Below are positions 1 through 5,396 of a stretch of 5,396 nucleotides of DNA, piece by piece. Location of the stretch: the NCBI GenBank assembly GCA_022508685.1, contig JAFLUS010000163.1:1-5396 (forward strand). The letters are read 5' to 3'. The stretch is from Prevotellaceae bacterium (GTDB lineage Bacteria; Bacteroidota; Bacteroidia; Bacteroidales; Bacteroidaceae). The position numbers were made by a program, and so were the translations under genes. Numbering within the stretch: the first letter of the stretch is position 1; each line of letters opens with the position of its first letter. Below the pieces are notes generated by a model. It ran no database searches. It was not told the DNA's origin and saw only the letters and a list, made by a program, of their open reading frames with translations.

Positions 1-669
1 CGAATACGCGCTTTCAGAATCGACAATGCTTGCCAGCGTCACGACTTCTTCGTGCGTCAGTCCTAATTGGTTGGCTTTTGCACTGCGTTCTTCGGTCCAG
101 AATCGTTGGTTTTCTTTGGCAAATCTTTGCAGAAGGTCGTCGGCCGATATGTCCCATCGCACTTCGTAGGTGTTGGGGATGAAGAGGGCGGGAAACGTTT
201 CTTTGGTATAGCCCAACTGCTTCAGGGACGTGGTGTCACTGAATGTACTGACCAGTGCTACGGAGTCAATCATCAATTTATCAGCCAAACGCCCAGCCAG
301 TTGGGGAATGGTGCGGACGGACGGCACAACGATATTGATGGGTTGTTGTTCATGATTGCGCAAACGTCTGAACAGTCGCAGCATCGACAGGTCGGGTGTC
401 ACTTCATAGCGGCCGGTGCGTATTCTATCGTCGTAGCCGGAGAACTTCGCCAGCAAGCGGAATCCCTGCATGGTGAAGGGGCGGGCAGCCGCGTCTACTT
501 TGGTGCAGACGGAATCGATGTCATCGTCGTCGTCGATGTAGACATACGTCGCTTCGTCATTGTGCAGAATGGTTCCAAACAAAAGATGGGCTGTGAGGGC
601 ACCAATAGCCATCACAGCCACAATTGCGATTGAGGAAAACAGAAGCGTTTTTTTATGTTTGCTTGTCAT
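1..669 (-). CDS. mltG: MltG/YceG-like endolytic murein transglycosylase, N-terminal 223 codons (runs off left edge)
   Basis: The frame reads 223 codons leftward from an ATG at 669 with no stop before the window edge, so the C-terminus is missing. Residues 1-7 are short and basic, and about 8-32 form one hydrophobic segment, which predicts an inner-membrane anchor with a periplasmic domain. Family landmarks appear in order: GRYEV (86-90, the LysM-like region), FIPNTYEV (163-170), FW plus an acidic/basic helix (190-199), and LASIVDSES (212-220). In the family this last motif, usually LASIVEKE-like, carries the catalytic glutamate; here the conserved second acidic position is E219. MltG enzymes cut nascent glycan strands at the membrane and are thought to set strand length. 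The usual protein is about 340-350 residues, so roughly a third is outside the window. The start lies 19 bp after the clpC stop with no clear Shine-Dalgarno, normal for Bacteroidetes. An aspartate run at 46-50 is unusual but lies in the poorly conserved juxtamembrane region. The identification is firm; the cut-off is the window, not a mutation. Confidence 0.93.
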   Translation of the reverse strand, partial: MTSKHKKTLLFSSIAIVAVMAIGALTAHLLFGTILHNDEATYVYIDDDDDIDSVCTKVDAAARPFTMQGFRLLAKFSGYDDRIRTGRYEVTPDLSMLRLFRRLRNHEQQPINIVVPSVRTIPQLAGRLADKLMIDSVALVSTFSDTTSLKQLGYTKETFPALFIPNTYEVRWDISADDLLQRFAKENQRFWTEERSAKANQLGLTHEEVVTLASIVDSESAYS

Positions 670-688
670 GTCCGTGCGTGCGTTTAAC

Positions 689-3304
689 TTATTCGGTTGC
701 GGCGCCGTTCTTGCCCTCTATGTCGAAGACGATTTTGCTGTCGGTTTCATCCAGTTTCGCCACAATGGTGTCTCCGTCCTTCAATTGTTCTTCCACGATG
801 AGTTCGGCAATTCCGTCTTCCAAATGGGACTGAATGGCACGGCGTAGCGGACGTGCGCCAAATTGCTTGTCGTAGCCTTTCTTCGCCAAGAACTCTTTTG
901 CACTTGGTTCGATGCGTAACTGATAGCCAAGCGTGTGGATGCGTTTGAACAGCGAAGTCAACTCGAGGTCGATAATCTGCAGAATGGCGTCAAGGTCTAA
1001 CTGGTCGAACGTGATGATGTCATCAATTCGGTTCAGGAACTCCGGAGAGAATTGCTTCTCAAGTGCCTTGCGCACGACGCTACGCGACATTTCCTTGTCG
1101 TTCACACCTTGCATGGCGGCGAAGCCGACGCCTCGTCCGAAGTCTTTCAACTGCCGTGTTCCGGCATTCGACGTCATGATGATGACCGTGTTACGGAAAT
1201 CGACTGTCCGTCCGTTGCTGTCTGTCAGCCGTCCGTCATCCATGACTTGCAGCAGGATGTTGAACACGTCGGGATGCGCCTTTTCTATTTCGTCCAGCAA
1301 CACGATGGAGTAGGGCTTGCGACGTACTCGCTCTGTCAGCATGCCGCCTTCTTCGTATCCAACGTACCCCGGAGGTGCACCGACTAAGCGACTGACGGTG
1401 AATTTCTCCATGTACTCGGACATGTCGATTCGGATAAGCGCATCTGCCGTTCCGAACATGTGTTCGGCAAGTTTCTTTGCCAAATATGTTTTTCCGACGC
1501 CTGTCGGTCCAAGGAACATGAAGGTGCCGATGGGACGGTTGGGGTCGTTGAGTCCGACGCGACTGCGCAGAATGGAACTTACGAGTTTATCGATTGCCGT
1601 GTCTTGGGCAATGACTGCCTGTTTCAGTTCGTTGCGCAGTCCTTTCAATTGGATGCTTTCTGCCGCCACCATGCGTTGTACGGGGATGCCGGTCATGAGC
1701 GAAATGGTTTCTTCTACCTTTTCCTTGTCCACCGTTTCGCGGTTGTCGGACAGCGATGCTTCCCATTCGGCACGCTTGTCTTTCAGTTCCGTTTCCAGTT
1801 GCTTGACACGGTCGCGATAGTTGGCAGCCAGTTCAAAATTCTGGTTCTTCACCGCCTTGTCCTTATTGGCATTGGTGTCGGCGATGGCTTGTTCCAATTC
1901 TTCAATCTCCTTTGGCACACTGACGTTGCTGATGTGGACGCGTGCACCGGCTTCGTCGAGGGCGTCGATGGCCTTGTCGGGGAAACTGCGGTCGGTGACG
2001 TAGCGTTCGGTCAGCGTGACGCAGGCTTGCAGTGCGTCTTCCGTATAGGTGACGTTGTGGTGCTCTTCGTAGCGTTCCTTGATGTTGTGGAGGATTTCCA
2101 GTGTCTCGCTTTGGGACGTGGGTTCGACGATGATTTTTTGGAAACGGCGTTCGAGTGCGCCGTCTTTCTCAATGCTCTTGCGATATTCGTCCAAGGTGGT
2201 GGCACCGATGCACTGCAACTCTCCACGCGACAGGGCGGGCTTCATCATGTTGGCGGCATCCATCTGCCCTGCCTGATTGCCTGCACCGACGAGTGTGTGG
2301 ATTTCGTCTATGAAGACGATGATGTCGGGGTTCGATTTGAGTTCCGCGATGATGGTCTTCATGCGTTCTTCGAACTGGCCTCGGTATTTCGTTCCGGCGA
2401 CGACGCTGGTCATGTCGAGCGACACAATGCGTTTGTTGAAGAGGGTGCGCGACACTTTGCGTTCGTTGATGCGCTGGGCGAGTCCCTCGACGATAGCACT
2501 TTTTCCGACACCGGGTTCGCCGATGAGTACGGGGTTGTTTTTCTTGCGTCGGCTCAGGATTTGTGCCACGCGCTCAATTTCGCGTTCACGCCCGACGACG
2601 GGGTCGAGTTTGCCTTCCCGTGCTGCTTTCGTCAGGTCGAAGCCGAATGAGTCGATGGCGGGCGTGTCGGTTCCGTTTCCTTGCTTCTTGCTGTCGGTGC
2701 GGGTGGGAATGGCCTTGCCGTCGGCTGCGTCGTTGTGGCTCGTGGGAGGCATGTCCTCGTCGTCTTCGTCGTCAAAGTCTACGCTGTCTTTCGGTGCCTT
2801 GGCGGGCTTCGACAGGTATTTGAAGAGTTGGTCGTAGTTCACGTTCTTGTCTTCCAGCATGCGTGCGGGCAGGTTGTCTTTCTGCTTCATGATGGCAAGC
2901 AGCAGATGTTCTACGTCGGCTGTCTTGCAGCGCATCAGCCGTGATTCGAGAATGCAGAGGCGCAGTACCCCCGACGATTTGTCGTTGAGGGTGATGTCCT
3001 TGACGGGGAATGCCATGTTGCCGGTGTTGCGCACCTTGTTTTCCAACCATTGCTTCAGTTCCGCGAGGTTGAGATGGCATTGCTCCTGCAGGATTTCGGT
3101 AGCCTTGCTTTCGCCGTCGCGCAGAATGCCGAGCATGATGTGCTCCGGACCGATATAATCGTTGTTGAGACGGCAGGCTTCCTCCTTGCTATATTGCAGA
3201 ATCTGTGTGATTCGTTGTGAATAGTTGTTGTTCAAAGTTGTGTTTCTTATGTAATGGTGAATGATGTTGAGTGTGAATCTGATGAGGTGCAAACTCTGTG
3301 CCAT
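689..3304 (-). CDS. clpC: ClpC-type AAA+ unfoldase, ATPase subunit of the ClpCP protease
   Basis: This is a cytoplasmic HSP100 unfoldase that threads substrate proteins into ClpP. In the 871-residue reading, the Clp_N double repeat spans about 28-165 ([18 protein letters not shown]), followed by a very acidic linker (174-184). AAA domain 1 has Walker A GEPGVGKS (262-269), Walker B with D333/E334, pore loop GTKYRG (304-309) and arginines 386-387. A charged coiled coil (about 465-515) fits the short ClpC middle (M/UVR) domain rather than the long ClpB one. AAA domain 2 has Walker A GPTGVGKT (599-606), Walker B with D671/E672, pore loop GYVGY (646-650), R759 in FLNRID and sensor-2 GARPLRR (816-822). 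VGF at 726-728 matches the ClpP-docking tripeptide, so ClpP partnership is expected, although clpP is not in the window. The ATG at 3304 overlaps the upstream stop (TAATG), but homologues normally begin near residue 24, where there is a TTG at 3235 giving 848 residues. The 23-residue extension has AGA and ATA codons unlike the body. Function is certain; the start is not. Confidence 0.96.
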   Translation of the reverse strand: MAQSLHLIRFTLNIIHHYIRNTTLNNNYSQRITQILQYSKEEACRLNNDYIGPEHIMLGILRDGESKATEILQEQCHLNLAELKQWLENKVRNTGNMAFPVKDITLNDKSSGVLRLCILESRLMRCKTADVEHLLLAIMKQKDNLPARMLEDKNVNYDQLFKYLSKPAKAPKDSVDFDDEDDEDMPPTSHNDAADGKAIPTRTDSKKQGNGTDTPAIDSFGFDLTKAAREGKLDPVVGREREIERVAQILSRRKKNNPVLIGEPGVGKSAIVEGLAQRINERKVSRTLFNKRIVSLDMTSVVAGTKYRGQFEERMKTIIAELKSNPDIIVFIDEIHTLVGAGNQAGQMDAANMMKPALSRGELQCIGATTLDEYRKSIEKDGALERRFQKIIVEPTSQSETLEILHNIKERYEEHHNVTYTEDALQACVTLTERYVTDRSFPDKAIDALDEAGARVHISNVSVPKEIEELEQAIADTNANKDKAVKNQNFELAANYRDRVKQLETELKDKRAEWEASLSDNRETVDKEKVEETISLMTGIPVQRMVAAESIQLKGLRNELKQAVIAQDTAIDKLVSSILRSRVGLNDPNRPIGTFMFLGPTGVGKTYLAKKLAEHMFGTADALIRIDMSEYMEKFTVSRLVGAPPGYVGYEEGGMLTERVRRKPYSIVLLDEIEKAHPDVFNILLQVMDDGRLTDSNGRTVDFRNTVIIMTSNAGTRQLKDFGRGVGFAAMQGVNDKEMSRSVVRKALEKQFSPEFLNRIDDIITFDQLDLDAILQIIDLELTSLFKRIHTLGYQLRIEPSAKEFLAKKGYDKQFGARPLRRAIQSHLEDGIAELIVEEQLKDGDTIVAKLDETDSKIVFDIEGKNGAATE

Positions 3305-4650
3305 TATTCATTTGTCAGCCATTTTGTCAGTCGTGACATGATTTCCGTCCGCTGCTGTTCGGGCATGGTGCCGATGCGGGTGCGGTGGCTGCCTCGCGGT
3401 TGCACGTAGACGCGCATGTTCTGTTTCGACGAGCAGTCGAGCCAGTCTGCCACTCCGCTGGCTGTCCACGGGTCGATTTCTCCGTAGATGAAGATGTGGC
3501 GGGGGTCGTTCTCCTTCAGGTAGTTGACGGTGTGGCGATAGAGCGTGTCGTCGAATGGGATTTGCTGCAACTGCCGGGGCAGCATCAGTCGGGGCAGGTA
3601 GCCTCGCGTGTCGGTCACCGACATGTGGTGCAGCCCGCGGGTGGAGTATCCGTAGTAGCCCAGTTCGTGCATGGCTTGCACGTGGAATGGGGTGAAGTCG
3701 CTCGGGCACTGGAAATAGTCGGGGCCGGCTGTCTCGACGAAATAGTCGAACCATGTGTCGTCGTCGGCCTTGACCGACGGAATGGTGCTGACGGGGGTGC
3801 CCCATTGCCACAGGGCGAAGGGGAACTCGAGCACGCAGTAGTCGTAGATGTCGGCTGCCGGGGCGTTGTAGCGGTAGTGGTGGTCGGCTGCGTATTGCTC
3901 GAAGCGCGGCAGCAGTCGTGCCTTGCGTCTGAGCATTTCCTGCTGTGCGCGGCGGACGGCCTTGCGTTCAGCCTTCGTGCCGACTGTCCGGGCGAGGAAG
4001 GTTTCGTGGCGTCCGTCCTCGACGGCACGGTTGAGCGGTGCTACGTAACTGACACTGACGTCGACGTCGTCGGGATAGGTGGCACGGTAGAACATGGTGG
4101 TCTGTCCGCCTTTGCTGATGCCGGTGCTCAGCCATTTTCCTGTGAATACGCTGCCGAGCGACTGGCGCACATGGTGGAGGTCGCGCAGCGAGTTCGCCAC
4201 CGTCATGTACTGCCAGTAGTCGTCCCACGTTGCCGCTTCGGGGGCTCGTCCCTTCGGCAGGAGTGCCAAGGGTTTGGATTCGCCGAAGTAGCGGTATTCG
4301 CATACGATGACGTTGGCGTCGAACAGCCGGCTCAGTTCCTCTTCATAGTCGGGGCGGAGGGCATAGTGTGCGAAGTAGCCTTCGGTGACCATGACAGTGG
4401 GGCGGTCGAGTCCCTTCACGCCGACTATCAGACGCTGGCTGAAGGTGCCTTTGTCCGCAGTGTCGCCGTTGACGTTCTGCGTCAGCCTGACGACGTACTT
4501 CTCTGCATAGGGTTCGGAGTGGAGAGGTTCTACACTTTGCACGCCTTCGGCATGGAGCAGCATTCGCATCACTGCCGTCGTGTCGGTCTGTCCCTGCGTC
4601 GTGCCGTACAGGCAGACGAGCAGCAGGAGTAGGAGGAATTTCTGTTTCAT
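3304..4650 (-). CDS. Exported serine aminopeptidase, S37 (PS-10)/S28-like family
   Basis: This is a 448-residue protein starting at the ATG at 4650. That start gives a good Sec signal peptide: MKQK, a leucine-rich core to about residue 15, and probable cleavage after TTQG near residue 20. The upstream extension to a TTG at 4680 would put the start codon inside the promoter, so it was not used. There is no convincing lipobox, so the product is probably periplasmic or secreted. The fold is an alpha/beta hydrolase: EYRYFGES (118-125), nucleophile motif STGISKGG with S179, IFIYGEIDPWTASG with candidate D393, and GSHRTRI with H422. This gives a Ser-Asp-His triad in the expected order and resembles the S37 family (Streptomyces tripeptidyl aminopeptidase), with S28 (prolyl carboxypeptidase-like) the close alternative. 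Such enzymes remove short peptides from N-termini or cut at proline; the exact specificity cannot be read from sequence. A role in scavenging extracellular peptides is an inference. It is first in the cluster and its stop overlaps the clpC start. Confidence 0.88.
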   Translation of the reverse strand: MKQKFLLLLLLVCLYGTTQGQTDTTAVMRMLLHAEGVQSVEPLHSEPYAEKYVVRLTQNVNGDTADKGTFSQRLIVGVKGLDRPTVMVTEGYFAHYALRPDYEEELSRLFDANVIVCEYRYFGESKPLALLPKGRAPEAATWDDYWQYMTVANSLRDLHHVRQSLGSVFTGKWLSTGISKGGQTTMFYRATYPDDVDVSVSYVAPLNRAVEDGRHETFLARTVGTKAERKAVRRAQQEMLRRKARLLPRFEQYAADHHYRYNAPAADIYDYCVLEFPFALWQWGTPVSTIPSVKADDDTWFDYFVETAGPDYFQCPSDFTPFHVQAMHELGYYGYSTRGLHHMSVTDTRGYLPRLMLPRQLQQIPFDDTLYRHTVNYLKENDPRHIFIYGEIDPWTASGVADWLDCSSKQNMRVYVQPRGSHRTRIGTMPEQQRTEIMSRLTKWLTNE

Positions 4651-4677
4651 ATCGTGACGGATTTTCCGATGATTGGA

Positions 4678-4685
4678 CAAAGTTA
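4678..4685 (-). promoter_or_regulatory. Bacteroidetes -7 promoter element (TAACTTTG) for the peptidase-clpC-mltG cluster
   Basis: Read leftward, these bases are TAACTTTG, an exact match to the Bacteroidetes primary-sigma -7 consensus TAnnTTTG. Transcription would begin near 4673-4671, leaving about 20 nt of leader before the ATG at 4650. No clear TTG/TTTG -33 element stands at the usual distance upstream, so the promoter may be weak or activator-dependent. No heat-shock operator such as CIRCE or a CtsR site was seen beside it. Confidence 0.6.
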
Positions 4686-4766
4686 CTCATAATCCTCGAA
4701 TTACGGCTCATTCTGCGTGCTAAAAAAATCTAAATGCCGCCCGTATGGCATATATAATATAAAGGA

Positions 4767-4790
4767 ACGCGCGTGCGCGCGTGTGTATGT
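4767..4790. repeat. 24-bp alternating purine-pyrimidine tract (CG/TG-rich)
   Basis: Every base from 4767 to 4790 alternates purine and pyrimidine without a break, mostly CG and TG dinucleotides ending in TATGT. Such tracts can adopt left-handed Z-DNA under negative supercoiling. This one lies between two divergent transcription units, where supercoiling would collect, and directly follows an easily melted AT stretch. A biological role is an inference; the alternation is directly visible. Confidence 0.6.
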
Positions 4791-4799
4791 CAGCAAACC

Positions 4800-4840
4800 G
4801 AAGGCTTCGGCATCGTGTTCCGGAGCCTTCGCAGAAGGCT
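4800..4840. other. Two mutually exclusive hairpins sharing one arm
   Basis: GAAGGCT occurs at 4800-4806 and 4834-4840, with its complement AGCCTTC at 4824-4830 between them. The outer choice pairs 4800-4810 with 4820-4830 (11 bp including one G-U, 9-nt loop). The inner choice pairs 4824-4830 with 4834-4840 (7 bp, 3-nt loop). Neither is followed by a T-run on either strand, so this is not a normal intrinsic terminator. It could be a regulatory RNA fold or an old intergenic repeat. Confidence 0.5.
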
Positions 4841-4844
4841 GAAA

Positions 4845-4910
4845 ATTTCGCAGGCAACAAAGTTTTTTTTTGTGCCTGACAAAGTTTTATTTCGCAGGCA
4901 ACGCGTGGAA
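4845..4910. repeat. Degenerate 22-bp-period repeat cluster with an internal hairpin
   Basis: ATTTCGCAGGCAAC occurs exactly at 4845-4858 and 4889-4902, 44 bp apart. ACAAAGTTTT occurs exactly at 4857-4866 and 4879-4888, 22 bp apart. Cut at 4845, 4867 and 4889, the stretch reads as three imperfect 22-bp units, and a weaker fourth (4911-4932, beginning ATTTC) runs into the truncated CRISPR repeat. CAGGCA at 4851-4856 and 4895-4900 can each pair with TGCCTG at 4873-4878. The first pairing extends to a stem of about 10 bp with one bulged A and a T-rich loop. A terminator role is possible but no good trailing T-run is seen. Confidence 0.5.
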
Positions 4911-4919
4911 ATTTCACAA

Positions 4920-4935
4920 GCATATCATAAACAAC
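4920..4935 (+). repeat. Truncated terminal CRISPR repeat (last 16 bp only)
   Basis: These 16 bases equal positions 32-47 of the full repeat exactly, and the 31 bases upstream show only chance similarity to the rest of it. The next full repeat starts exactly 30 bp later, one spacer length away, so this is a genuine decayed end repeat and not a coincidence. Degenerate terminal repeats normally mark the leader-distal end of an array. It lacks the promoter elements found in the intact repeats. Confidence 0.85.
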
Positions 4936-4965
4936 CATATAGTTTTTCGACATGCCGCGAAACGC

Positions 4966-4997
4966 GTTGTGATTTGCTTTCAAAATTAGTATCTTTG
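4966..4997 (+). promoter_or_regulatory. Promoter embedded in the CRISPR repeat (first of six identical copies)
   Basis: Within each repeat, TTG at repeat positions 2-4 stands 20 bp upstream of TATCTTTG at positions 25-32 (4990-4997 in the first repeat). These match the Bacteroidetes -33 TTG/TTTG and -7 TAnnTTTG elements at suitable spacing. Initiation is expected around repeat position 36, so the RNA would start about 12 nt before the spacer and read rightward through it into the next repeat. The same site recurs at 5067, 5143, 5219, 5295 and 5372 (first base of TATCTTTG). Promoter function is inferred from consensus and from the known repeat-borne promoters of Neisseria and Campylobacter type II-C arrays. 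Confidence 0.6.
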
Positions 4998-5396
4998 CAT
5001 ATCATAAACAACCATTCGTTTCAAGGCATGGAACGCAGTGTAGTTGTGATTTGCTTTCAAAATTAGTATCTTTGCATATCATAAACAACAAGAAAAAAGA
5101 ATACAATATACTTCCCTTGTTGTGATTTGCTTTCAAAATTAGTATCTTTGCATATCATAAACAACCTGCAGAAGAGCCTGATGAAGGAGAACCAGTTGTG
5201 ATTTGCTTTCAAAATTAGTATCTTTGCATATCATAAACAACAAAGTCCGGAAGGAAAAATGAAAAGTTTTGTTGTGATTTGCTTTCAAAATTAGTATCTT
5301 TGCATATCATAAACAACAATGAAAAATAAATAGAAAATATGAAAATAGTTGTGATTTGCTTTCAAAATTAGTATCTTTGCATATCATAAACAACAA

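Larger units (their letters stand above)
4686..4919. other. Intergenic region between the gene cluster promoter and the CRISPR array; no gene, structured repeats
   Basis: No credible protein or tRNA gene was found on either strand. The left part (4686-4766) is AT-rich with a T-run on the minus strand and a TATATAATATAAA stretch (4750-4763). The middle is a GC-rich alternating tract, and the right half is built of short direct and inverted repeats listed separately. No sequence complementary to the 5' half of the CRISPR repeat is present, so the tracrRNA is not encoded here. The region separates the leftward gene cluster from the rightward array. Confidence 0.7.
4920..5396 (+). CRISPR. CRISPR array, 47-bp repeats, probable type II-C; left end complete, continues past right edge
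   Basis: Six repeats of 47 bp are identical base for base, at 4966-5012, 5043-5089, 5119-5165, 5195-5241, 5271-5317 and 5348-5394. A seventh, outermost one is reduced to its last 16 bp (4920-4935). Complete spacers are 4936-4965, 5013-5042, 5090-5118, 5166-5194, 5242-5270 and 5318-5347 (30, 30, 29, 29, 29, 30 bp), and another starts at 5395. A 47-bp repeat beginning GTTGTGATTTGC with about 30-bp spacers is the pattern I associate with Bacteroidetes Cas9 (type II-C) loci; 36-bp repeats would be expected for Cas13b or most other types. The GTTGT start, as in type II repeats, and the internal promoter both place crRNA on the plus strand. No cas1, cas2, cas9 or tracrRNA is in the window; they may lie to the right. 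The array itself is certain, the subtype likely. Confidence 0.95.

Noticed and set aside
67..633. 188-codon open frame antisense to mltG
   Set aside because: The minus strand encodes clear MltG motifs including the catalytic region; the plus frame has none.
1460..2650. Long open frame (396 codons) antisense to clpC
   Set aside because: It mirrors a strongly conserved ATPase gene; the length results from GC-rich third positions and the product has no family features.
3385..4632. Long open frame (415 codons) antisense to the peptidase gene
   Set aside because: The opposite strand has a signal peptide and a complete catalytic triad; this frame is Val/Gly/Cys-rich shadow sequence.
4851..4890. 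Intrinsic terminator for either strand
   Set aside because: The stem is plausible, but the T-run is in the loop and not after the stem on either strand; no upstream gene on either strand needs a terminator here.
4920..4935. Possible tracrRNA anti-repeat
   Set aside because: The 16 bases are in the same orientation as the repeat and match its 3' end; an anti-repeat should be complementary to the 5' part. No such complement exists in the window.
4720..4983. 87-codon open frame on the minus strand
   Set aside because: It starts inside the first CRISPR repeat, crosses the end remnant, the repeat cluster and the Z-prone tract, and shows no recognisable motif or promoter.
4773..5066. 97-codon open frame on the plus strand
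   Set aside because: It is made from the intergenic repeats, two spacers and a CRISPR repeat; it is not a plausible protein.
4920..5396. Type VI-B (Cas13b) or type I/III array
   Set aside because: The repeat length is 47 bp with 29-30-bp spacers and no 36-bp or shorter repeat unit, which fits type II-C of Bacteroidetes better; only the cas genes would settle it.

Overview
The window looks like a chromosomal segment of a Bacteroidales bacterium, most likely Prevotella or a close relative. This rests on the residues of the ClpC and MltG homologues, TAnnTTTG-type promoter elements, weak or absent Shine-Dalgarno sequences, and a 47-bp CRISPR repeat of the kind found with Bacteroidetes type II-C systems. 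The genus is an inference; no search was run.

Positions 1-4685 hold a compact leftward (minus-strand) gene cluster with its own promoter. In transcription order these are a secreted serine peptidase of the S37/S28-like alpha/beta-hydrolase group (start 4650), a ClpC-type AAA+ unfoldase (start 3304 or 3235), and the first 223 codons of the cell-wall lytic transglycosylase MltG, which runs off the left edge. The peptidase stop and clpC start share a base (TAATG), and clpC and mltG are 19 bp apart, so one transcript is likely. The cluster combines cytoplasmic protein quality control with two exported or envelope enzymes.

Positions 4686-4919 contain no credible gene but are not featureless. They hold a 24-bp alternating purine-pyrimidine tract, two mutually exclusive hairpins sharing one arm, and a degenerate direct/inverted repeat cluster with an apparent 22-bp period.

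Positions 4920-5396 are the left end of a CRISPR array running off the right edge. It has six identical 47-bp repeats and six complete spacers of 29-30 bp. The outermost repeat survives only as its last 16 bp. No cas gene or tracrRNA is visible. Each full repeat carries a complete Bacteroidetes-like promoter, a TTG 20 bp upstream of TATCTTTG, aimed rightward into the following spacer. This suggests that each crRNA is transcribed from its own promoter, as known for Neisseria and Campylobacter type II-C arrays. The truncated repeat lacks this promoter and marks the left side as the probable old, leader-distal end. The array and the gene cluster are transcribed divergently.
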